64,000 nt of DNA from Nematostella vectensis (lineage: Eukaryota > Cnidaria > Anthozoa > Actiniaria > Edwardsiidae): assembly GCF_932526225.1 (NCBI RefSeq), contig NC_064036.1, positions 13,261,181 to 13,325,180 on the forward strand. The letters are read 5' to 3'. Of this stretch, positions 10,901 through 22,900 are shown in pieces. Numbering within the stretch: the stretch's first letter is position 1; each line of letters opens with the position of its first letter. A program made the position numbers and the translations under genes. The notes under the pieces were generated by a model. The model made no database searches. It was not told where the DNA came from and worked only from the letters and a program-made list of their open reading frames with translations.

Positions 10901-13900
10901 ATAGTAGGGAGGGAGGAGCAGATAGATCATACCAGAAAGGAAGGGAAAGGTTGATACTATTAAAAAGAGATGAGTATGTCACACAAATTGGAAGGAAAAT
11001 ATGGATTATAAAGAAGGTTGATGAGACATATTTATAAAATAGATTCATATCTGTAAAGCTGTGTATACATTGTTGCTTACCCTCTGCTTGATATATTTTC
11101 TATTTCTTTTCCTTATTTCTTCCATTTCTGTATCATGTTCAGTGTGTGATGAGTGTGACCAGCTCTACAAAGGCCACTGTCCAGTCCATGGTCCCCTAGA
11201 ATGGATTCCTCATTCTAAAGCCATCAGCTCTGCCCACTACAGCCCATGTGTAGCGTCCCTGCCTGACGGCCTGCTGATGAAGGAGTCCACTATCCCAGAG
11301 GTGGAGATGGGTGTGTTTGCTGCCAGGATCATCCAAAAGAGGGTCATGTTCGGACCTTTTCAAGGCAAGAGGGTACTACCGCAGCAGTTGATCTCTGGAC
11401 AGAACTTGACATTTGCTTGGGATGTAAGTACAGCTCATTGAACTAATCTGGGACATGTATTATATACTGTATGCTCGGGACATGACTACAGATTATTCAA
11501 CTAATCTTGGACAGGTAGTTAAGCAATAGTATGTTTGACAGCATAAACATATTGTGTAATTATTTATCATGTAATCATAGTCCACCCATCCCTGGCTATG
11601 TCTCCATCCTAGATTATCATGTCATGCTAAAATATTTTATCTCCATGTTTGCCACTAGGGCGCTGAGCTTCTAGCATGCAAAAAGAATAACAAGCATATC
11701 TCTTTGTCGATAAATAATAATTGACTGCGCACCCTGGCTTTTTTCATTCCTTTCTCCTTTTAGTTGCTTCAGAGTGGCCTTGCTACATCTGTGCTGGATA
11801 GAAGCTTGCGTGACTATTTCCAATCCTTTCCCCTTTTAGTTGCTTCAGAGTGGCCTTGCTACATCTGTGCTGGATAGAAGCTTTGGTGACTATTTCCAAT
11901 CCTTTCCCCTTTTATTAGTTGCTTCTGAGTGGCCTTGCTACATCTGTGCTGGATAGAAGCTTGCGTGACTATTTCCAATCCTTTCCCCTTTTAGTTGCTT
12001 CAGAGTGGCCTTGCTACATCTGTGCTGGATAGAAGCTTGCGTGACTATTTCCAATCCTTTCCCCTTTTAGTTGCTTCAGAGTGGCCTTGCTACATCTGTG
12101 CTGGATAGAAGCTTGCGTGACTATTTCCAATCCTTTCCCCTTTTAGTTGCTTCAGAGTGGCCTTGCTACATCTGTGCTGGATAGAAGCTTGCGTGACTAT
12201 TTCCAATCCTTTCCCCTTTTAGTTGCTTCAGAGTGGCCTTGCTACATCTGTGCTGGATAGAAGCTTGCGTGACTATTTCCAATCCTTTCCCCTTTTAGTT
12301 GCTTCAGAGTGGCCTTGCTACATCTGTGCTGGATAGAAGCTTGCATGACTATTTCCAATCCTTTCCCCTTTTAGTTGCTTCAGAGTGGCCTTGCTACATC
12401 TGTGCTGGATAGAAGCTTGCGTGACTATTTCCAATCCTTTCCCCTTTTAGTTGCTTCAGAGTGGCCTTGCTACATCTGTGCTGGATAGAAGCTTGCGTGA
12501 CTATTTCCAATCCTTTCCCCTTTTAGTTGCTTCAGAGTGGCCTTGCTACATCTGTGCTGGATAGAAGCTTGCGTGACTATTTCCAATCCTTTCCCCTTTT
12601 AGTTGCTTCAGAGTGGCCTTGCTACATCTGTGCTGGATAGAAGCTTGCGTGACTATTTCCAATCCTTTCCCCTTTTAGTTGCTTCAGAGTGGCCTTGCTA
12701 CATCTGTGCTGGATAGAAGCTTGCGTGACTATTTCCAATCCTTTCCCCTTTTAGTTGCTTCAGAGTGGCCTTGCTACATCTGTGCTGGATAGAAGCTTGT
12801 GTGACTATTTCCAATCCTTTCCCCTTTTAGTTGCTTCAGAGTGGCCTTGCTACATCTGTGCTGGATAGAAGCTTGCGTGACTATTTCCAATCCTTTTCCC
12901 TTTTAGTTGCTTCAGAGTGGCCTTGCTACATCTGTGCTGGATAGAAGCTTGCGTGACTATTTCCAATCCCTTCCCCTTTTAGTTGCTTCAGAGTGGCCTT
13001 GCTACATCTGTGCTGGATAGAAGCTTGCGTGACTATTTCCAATCCTTTCCCCTTTTAGTTGCTTCAGAGTGGCCTTGCTACATCTGTGCTGGATGCGACA
13101 GAGGAGTCTCGTAGTAACTGGATGCGTTACGTCACATACGCACGCGATAAACGCGAGCAGAATTTGACTGCATTTCAGTTCTGCGGGGAGATCTACTACC
13201 GGACCTTCCGCACCATCTACCCAGGGGAGGAGCTGCTTGTGTGGTTTGAAGACGAGTACAGCTGTTCTATCGATGACCTTCCGGAAGAGTTTTCTAGTGA
13301 TCAAGGTACTGGCCCTTACGCATGCAAGACAGTACTTGATGATTACAGTAATAAGCATGTCAAAAGCTACATACGTAAGACAATTCTTAATGATAAGTTA
13401 ACATACCAGAAGCTACATACACACGCTACACATGCAAGACAGTACTTGATGAGAAGTTAACGTGTCAGAAGCTACATACACACGCTACACATGCGAGACA
13501 GTACTTGATGAGAAGTTAACATACCAAAAGCTACATACACACGCTTCACATGCGAGACAGTACTTGATGAGAAGTTAACATACCAGAAGCTACATACACA
13601 CGCTACACATGCGAGACAGTACTTGATGAGAAGTTAACATACCAAAAGCTACATACACACGCTACACATGCAAGACAGTACTTGATGAGAAGTTAACATA
13701 CCAAAAGCTACATACACACGCTACACATGCAAGACAGTACTTGATGAGAAGTTAACATACCAAAAGCTACATACACACGCTACACATGCAAGACAGTACT
13801 TGATGATTACAGTAAATAGCAGTCAAAAGCTACATACGTAAGACAATTCTTAATGATAAGTTAACATACCAGAAGCTACATACACACGCTACACATGCAA

Positions 13901-16900
13901 GACAGTACTTGATGAGAAGTTAACATACCAGAAGCTACATACACACGCTACACATGCGAGACAGTACTTGATGAGAAGTTAACATACCAGAAGCTACATA
14001 CACACGCTACACATGCAAGACAGTACTTAATGATAAGTTAACATACCAGAAGCTACATACACACGCTACACATGCAAGACAGTACTTGATGAGAAGTTAA
14101 CATACCAGAAGCTACATACACACGCTACACATGCGAGACAGTACTTGATGAGAAGTTAACATACCAGAAGCTACATACACACGCTACACATGCAAGACAG
14201 TACTTGATGAGAAGTTAACATACCAAGAGCTACATACACACGCTACACATGCAAGACAGTACTTGATGAGAAGTTAACATACCAGAAGCTACATACACAC
14301 GCTACACATGCAAGACAGTACTTGATGAGAAGTTAACATACCAAAAGCTACATACACACGCTTCACATGCGAGACAGTACTTGATGAGAAGTTAACATAC
14401 CAGAAGCTACATACACACGCTACACATGCAAGACAGTACTTGATGAGAAGTTAACATACCAAAAGCTACATACACACGCTTCACATGCGAGACAGTACTT
14501 GATGAGAAGTTAACGTGTCAGAAGCTACATACACACGCTACACATGCAAGACAGTACTTAATGATAAGTTAACATACCAGAAGCTACATACACACGCTAC
14601 ACATGCAAGACAGTACTTGATGAGAAGTTAACATACCAGAAGCTACATACACACGCTACACATGCAAGACAGTACTTAATGATAAGTTAACATACCAGAA
14701 GCTACATACACACGCTACACATGCGAGACAGTACTTGATGAGAAGTTAACATACCAGAAGCTACATACACACGCTACACATGCAAGACAGTACTTGATGA
14801 GAAGTTAACATACCAGAAGCTACATACACACGCTACACATGCAAGACAGTACTTGATGAGAAGTTAACATACCAGAAGCTACATACACACGCTTCACATG
14901 CGAGACAGTACTTGATGAGAAGTTAACATACCAGAAGCTACATACACACGCTACACATGCAAGACAGTACTTGATGAGAAGTTAACATACCAGAAGCTAC
15001 ATACACACGCTACACATGCGAGACAGTACTTGATGAGAAGTTAACATACCAAAAGCTACATACACACGCTACACATGCAAGACAGTACTTGATGAGAAGT
15101 TAACATACCAGAAGCTACATACACACGCTAAACATGCAAGACAGTACTTGATGAGAAGTTAACATACCAGAAGCTACATACACACGCTAAACATGCAAGA
15201 CAGTACTTGATGAGAAGTTAACATACCAAAAGCTACATACACACGCTACACATGCGAGACAGTACTTGATGAGAAGTTAACATACCAGAAGCTACATACA
15301 CACGCTACACATGCAAGACAGTACTTAATGAGAAGTTAACATACCAGAAGCTACATACACACGCTACACATGCGAGACAGTACTTGATGAGAAGTTAACA
15401 TACCAGAAGCTACATACACACCTAGGCAATTTCTTGATGATCTCTGACTTAGCAATGTCACAAGGCATGCAAGGATAAGTTGAAACCCATGAGTGAATTT
15501 AACTTCGCAAAGACTACTTCACATTTTTTAGTACTGGATTTCTGTGCAATAGCTTGATGTTTAACAGTAGTTGCTACTTTTTACCCATGCTTCTTTCGGC
15601 TAGATACTTAAATACAAATTTAGTGTCTCTTGTCTTGTAATGCCTGAGTTCGCGTGCATGTTTTGCCGTACGGTGTTCGCCGGCAGCTAATACCGTCTTT
15701 TGGCTTGTAGTGCCTCAGTTACCGTGTCTCTTGCCTTGTAGTGCTCCAGTTCGCCTGCATGTTTAGCTTATACCGTGTCTCTTGTCTTGTAGTGCCTCAG
15801 TTCGCGTGCATGTTTTGCCGTACCATGTTCGCCGGTAGCTTATACCGTGTCTCTTGTCTTGTAGTGCCTGAGTTCTCTTGCATGTTTTGCCGTACGGTGT
15901 TCGCCGGTAGCTTATACCGTGTCTCTTGTCTTGTAGTGCCTGAGTTCGCGTGCATGTTTTGCCGTACGGTGTTCGCGGGCGCCACTTACCTACACAAGCA
16001 CCACAAGTTCCGCTGTCCAAACGGACCCCTGCATGGCACCTACGGCGCATCCCGAACCACAGGCCTTGTGGGGGCGTTATTTCGGTTACCTGTCGAGGTC
16101 CCCGATGGCTGGAGCAGCACTGAACAGGAATTAGAGAGCAACACCAGAAAGTCCCTGTCGCCTGACTCCCATCACTCGCGACGCAAGAGCAAGCCCCGCA
16201 AACTCGCGAGACAAATGGAAGAAGACGAGGCGTGGAACCCCGAGCAGCCTTTCGGTCCACCTCCCGCGTCCTTCCTCAATGAGAACTTCACGCGTGATAA
16301 AGATAGCGCGACCCTCGTGATGCTACCCCCTGGCACGCGCGTGTGCGACTCGCGCGACGACTCGTGCGATGCAGAGAAGCAGATGCTACACGCGGGAACA
16401 AAAAGGTCCGCGGAGGATTATGACGATTACTATCACATGGACAAGCAGGTGTGCCACGAGCAAGGCGATGACCCGCGCGTGTCGCCAACGAGTCAGCAAT
16501 ACGCGTGTGGCGAGTGTGGCAAGACTTTCGCGCGACCCACATGGTGGGCAAAACACGAGTCTGCGCACAACTGCAAGCGAGCTTCACCGAGCGCGAGGTC
16601 CTCACCGACCCCGAGTGAATCACCTTCACTCAGTAAAATACCATCCTCAAGCAAAACACTGTCTCCAAGTAAAATATTCGAACACAACGAAACTGAGGTG
16701 AGTCAAAAACAGGGCTCAACTTTATCGTCATTTACCAGGACAGGGGAGTCGGTCTGCGAAGATTTGCTGAAATAAAAAGAAATTTCTTCAAATAACTCAA
16801 ATAACTCCAATGCTGACTAGTGCTCTTAAATGAAAATTCTTAATTATAGAATACAGGGAATTCAACTTCATGGATTCGCGTGTAATTCTCATTTTACCTT

Positions 16901-19900
16901 TGTAGCCGACTGTGGAGAAAAAACCTAAGATGAAGCATCCTCGTGTGTCGTACCGGTGCGATGAGTGCGGCCGCGCCTTCGCCTGTCCGTCCTGGTTGAA
17001 ACGCCACAAGCGTGTCCATGGGGGCTCTACCGACCTATCACCAACCGAGGAGAAACCTGTCCCTATATCGCATGCGTCGGCCAACGCCCTGGACGAGACC
17101 CGACCACATATATGTCAAGACTGTGGCCGGCGATTTGCTGTCCCGGCCTGGCTAACACGTCACCGTATGGTCCATCACAAGTCTGCGCCCCAAACTACCT
17201 ACGACCCGTCCAAACCTTTCAACTGTACCATCTGCGGACGATCATTCGCGGTCGCCTACTGGCTGATCCGCCATCAGAAAATGTACCACGAGGAAGTAAT
17301 TCCCCCCACTCCGATCACACCCGCAGCTCAGTCAGACAATAAGGACCTTCCATGGAAATGCGAGGACTGTGGACTGGCGTTTAAGTGGTCGTCCTGGTTA
17401 CAGCGCCATCAGCGCAATAATTGTCACGGTGAGAGTAATAAGAAGGCGGTGGTGACCGTGACATCCAAGATGCAGGCACCGAGGTCTGATGCCCCGTTTG
17501 CGTGCGAGCGACCAGGATGCGGGAAGGCGTTTGCTACTAAGCGTCAGTACGGACGACACAGGCGACGGCATTTGCAGAATGATATCTTAAATGGCAGAAA
17601 GGTGCCCGAGGAGAAACCCTCCGAAACGGCTACTAACGGCCCGCCCTTCATCTGTCCGCATGCGAACTGTGGGAGATCGTTCGGCGCCAGACATCTCTAC
17701 TTGAAACATAAAAGACGCCATCTCAGCACTCAACCACAAGTTCAGGATTCCGCCAAACATGATGCAGCCAAGAGTATCGAAAAAGAAGTCGAGCCGTTGA
17801 AAGAGACTACGCCAGATGATGCAATGGAATCGGAGAAGGTGGATTCGGAAAGCTCAGTGCAAGGACCTCCATACACGTGTAAGTATTGCAGTAAGGTGTT
17901 CTCGTACTCTCTGCTGCTAAAAAGACACGAGTTAAGACATCGCAACAACGAAAACACCAAGAAGAAGATCCTGAAGGCGCTCAATCTCCCGCCTGAGTTA
18001 CCTGTCGAGGAGAACACAGCGTTCCCGCACGTCTGCGAGATATGCGGAGCTTCGTTTAAAGGCCTCCACTTGTGGAATCGCCACATGGTCAAGCATCTGA
18101 ACGACAAGGAACCGCCCAACAAGAAACCAAGTGTTCTTTTCAAACGCCAAATGTACTCTTGCGAGGAATGCGGCAAGAAATTCGCGGCAGCCTCGTGGCT
18201 GACACGTCACATGCGCGAACATGCGGCAAGGGCAGAAAGCGTCGAGGACCTACCAAATGCCACGGCGCCTCAATCCCAGGCAGAACCTGTGAAGCACACG
18301 TGCGATGAGTGCGGTAGAATGTTCGCGACGTCGTTTTGGTTGACAAGACACAAAAGAGAACACGCTAAGCGTTTAGAGGGTGTGGCCCAAGGGATAACCA
18401 CTGAGGGTTCACGGTCTACCCACACGGAGAAGCATAACAAGCCTTCCAAATTCAAGCGGGGAAAACATACCTGTGATGAGTGCGGGAGGAGCTTTGCCGT
18501 CGCATTCTGGCTGACAAGGCACAAACGAGAACACATGCCGAAGTCTGCTGATGGGGAAACCATCGAAGAGACCCCCGATCAACCCGTGGGCGTCAAGAAA
18601 AATGGACGGACTGTGTATATTTGCTCAGAACCCGACTGCAATAGGGAGTTCCCTTGGCCGTCGTGGCTAGTGAAGCATCGACGGATTCATCAGCGGAAAA
18701 AGGTGGCACAGATGAAGGCTGAGGCTGAGGTCGAACAAGAGGCCAAGGTAGAAGAGGGCGAGGTCACAGAAGCGCCCGCAGTGACAGCTATCGAGGAGAA
18801 GGAAGAGGTATCGAAAGAGAAAAATGTGATCATCCAAAGTGAAATGGACACGGTGACGGACATGAAGACGGAGCAGTGTTACGAGGTGTTCGGCGAGGTG
18901 GGGGTGAAGCAGTACCGGTGTAAGATCTGCCACAAGACTTCTGCTTGGCACACAGGTATCGTGTACCACGTGCGCGTGCACCACACTCACGAGCGGCCCT
19001 TCCAGTGCCAGATTTGCCACAAGTCATTCCACATGGCGGGCGACCTGACCAAGCATGCCAAGCGCCATTCCGGTGAGAAGCCATTCCCATGCCAGCACTG
19101 CTCTAAGTGCTTTGCCACCGCGCAACAGGCACGCAAGCACGCCAACAGCCACCACACCCCCCTACCCTACCACTGCATGGGGTGTGGTAAGAGGTTCCGG
19201 GACAGGAGCTCCCTATGGAAGCATAAGCTCAGTAGTGGTCCTTGTAATAAGGTATGTCAGTAATGAGGTATGTCAATAATGAGGTATGTCAATAATAAGG
19301 TATGTCACTAATGAGGTATGTCACTAATGAGGTATGTCAATAAAAAGGTATGTCAATAAAAAGGTATGTCAATAATGAGGTATGTCAATAATGAGGTATG
19401 TCAATAATGAGGTATGTCAATAATGAGGTATGTCAATAATGAGGTATGTCAGTAATGAGGTATGTCAATAACGAGGTATGTCAAAAATGAGGTATGTCAA
19501 TAATGAAGTAAGTCAATAATGAGGTATGTCAATAATGAGGTATGTCAATAAAAAGGTATGTCAATAATGAGGTATGTCAATAAAAAGGTATGTCAATAAT
19601 GAGGTATGTCAATAATGAGGTATGTCAATAATGAGGTAAGTCAATAATAAGGTATGTCAATAATGAGGTATGTCAATAATGAGGTATGTCAATAATGAGG
19701 TATGTCAATAATGAGGTATGTCAATAATGAGGTATGTCAATAATGAGGTATGTCAATAATGAGGTAAGTCAATAATGAGGTATGTCAATAATGAGGTATG
19801 TCAATAATGAGGTATGTCAATAATGAGGTAAGTCAATAATAAGGTATGTCAATAATGAGGTAAGTCAATAATGAGGTATGTCAATAATGAGGTAAGTCAA

Positions 19901-22900
19901 TAATAAGGTATGTCAATAATGAGGTAAGTCAATAATGAGGTATGTCAATAATGAGGTATGTCAATAATGAGGTAAGTCAATAATAAGGTATGTCAATAAT
20001 GAGGTATGTCAATAATGAGGTAAGTCAATAATAAGGTATGTCAATAATGAGGTATGTCAATAATGAGGTATGTCAATAATGAGGTAAGTCAATAATAAGG
20101 TATGTCAATAATAAGGTAAGTCAATAATGAGGTATGTCAATAATGAGGTATGTCAATAATGAGGTATGTCAATAATAAGGTATGTCAATAATGAGGTAAG
20201 TCAAAGTCATGATGGGTCACCCATCATTAGCTCAGAATCTACGAATTTTGGATATGCTGGTTTCTTTTCAATCCCTTTTTGTTGTTAGGGTTCTAACTGA
20301 GATTACCGCCTATAGAAAGAGTAATCGCAAACTCTTTGAAACTAGCGATCGATAAATTATTAATTAGGAACGTCTTACACGTAATGTGGCAAAATTTTCA
20401 GCACACTGTAAATCATATGTCAATTTCCTTCTCTGTAGCTATGTAAACTTTTTAACTCTTCTTTCCTCACTGTGCCACCTCCTCTTTGTAACTATGCAAT
20501 TTTTTTTTTGTTAAAACTCTTTTTTCTTCACTGAGCCATTTCCTCTGTAACTAAATAACCTTTTCAAAACTTTATTCTTCACTGAGCCATTTCCTCTGTA
20601 ACTAAATAACCTTTTCAAAACTTTATTCTTCACTGAGCCATTTCCTCTGTAACTAAATAACCTTTTCAAAACTTTATTCTTCACTGAGCCATTTCCTCTG
20701 TAACTAAATAACCTTTTCAAAATTTTATTCTTCACTGTGACACATCCCCTGTAAATGGGCAATCTTTTAAATTATCCTTTTTTCACTGTGCCACATCCAT
20801 ATTTAGGTAAAGGATAGACGCAAGGTAGCCCACTCAGCGAAACCTGTACCGGAAAAACCCCAGCCCCCAATGGCACTATCGGGACATGGTTCCACTCAGT
20901 GCAACATCTGCAAGAAAGACTTCGAAGACACGGGCTCCCTGTGGGGCCATCGCTTGCGAGTACATCCCGACATGCTCCTCGGCACGTGTAAGAAATGCGG
21001 TAACCATAAGGGCGACGGGCACTCGTGTCAGGGCACTGCGACAAGGTCACAGACCAAGGTCAGCGGGGCACCTTCCACCAGGTCACACGCAAAGGTTGGT
21101 ATAGCGCTTTTTAATAGTACAGATAATCTATGATTGCAATAGTGTTGATTCAGTTCGAGTATTGATAAGCGGCTGTTTTTTTTGTTGTGTGAAAAACAAG
21201 TAAGGGTTAGGATTAGGGTGCATCATTTCCCTTCTTTGTGACAGCTTAATCATAGCTTTACTTGCACACCTCTACCACAGGCCACCTTAACACGCATTGA
21301 ATGGAACTCTACGCCATTTTGTATCCATCAATATTTATTGTATGTTTATTTGTCCGACGCACGCATCACCGTTGAACCCTGTATGTACCCGGCATGTAAA
21401 AATACGCTGACCCGTGGTTCCATTAGTTCCAGTTCTTACACACTAACTCCCACCACTGGACCAGTCTTATCATGCCTTATGCGTTAAGTTTTGTTTACAA
21501 ATACTAGATGTGTCCGCATGTGCTTGTCTCCTTTCAAACTTGCACCATCCCAATTCAACTTTTATGTGTTTATAGGCCCTACACCTGACTTGTTTCCGCT
21601 GCGGCGAGTCGTTCAGTGATCGTGACGAGTACCGCAGCCATCTGACCACACACCGCACGGGCGAGAAGATCGTATGCAAGTACTGCGGCAAGAGCTGGCT
21701 CCGCAAGGCCGACCTCACCAGGCACTTGCGCGTGCATACGGGAGAGCGACCCTACCCATGTCCTGAGTGCGGGCTCGCCTTCAAGGTATCAGATGGACTC
21801 AAGCGGCACATGCGCAGTTTGCATCCGAACTCGACTAAGCCTTGCTTGAGGGTAGAGCCCGACGGTGCTAACAGCAGTGAAGGTAATCCCTCCCCTCCCC
21901 TCTTCTTTCCCCTCTCCACTCCCCTCCCCCTTGAGGGTCGAGAGCTCTCAACCAGAACTTTGAAAACTATTAGACTGTATCTTTTCCAACGTTGACTGCG
22001 AGTATTCTGAGAACTCTTGCGATCGATTCCCAAAATGCCAAAACCGCTTCTAACCGTCAATCAAGTTTTGAATTTTAATAATAGAACATGTTTTGTACTC
22101 TCGGATTGGTCAAAGCATTGCAGTGAGGTGTCTTTGGTAGAAGCCATCAAAGTGTAGGCCATTTGAAGGTTTTTGACAGTTGAAGGTTTTTGACAAACAA
22201 AAGCTAAAATGCATTTTGTAGCTTGGAATTTATAGAGTGGCGCGGTAGCTTAGTGCGGGCTTAGCTTCTCATGCAAGAGGGCCGCTGACAATGATGACAC
22301 TGCTCACACACTAACTCACAATCATGTTTTTTAACTGCGTGGAGCAGTCCGTATCTATACACTGACGAGTAAAGTCAGTCACATGTGAAGCGCATTTGAT
22401 TGATTCGTATGTTAAAGTGCGCTATACAAATGTCAAGCATTAAATGTCAAGCATTAATTTACATTACATTTTATTTTTATTAGGAGGAGTTCGCAGACTA
22501 CTTGCAGTTAAGTGTTTAAAAGGCTGCGTGTTGCTTTAACTTCTCTTCCTGCTGACAATTAGTGCGTATATTCATGTAGCTTATTTATACGCAGACAACG
22601 AGATACACATTGGGGAGAATCAAGACGTTGAAGCTATGTCAAGCCCTGATAAAGCGAACGAAGATGACACCGAAAACAATGTGTCGGGACAAAAGGCCTT
22701 GTCAAGCCCAAGTAAAGCGGACAAAGATAAGCATGAAAACAATGAGTTGGGACAAAAGCCCGTTTCAAGCCCCGCTAAAGCGGAAAAAGATAACACTGAA
22801 TTCAGCGAGTCTGGACCTGAGCCCGTGTCAAGCCCTTTAAAAGCGGACAAAGATAAGACCGAAATCGATGCGTCGTCTGGGCAGAATTCGGCTGACGACG

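Noticed and set aside
13330-15424. CRISPR-like regular repeats
   Set aside because: Units are contiguous without unique spacers and lie in an intron of an animal gene.
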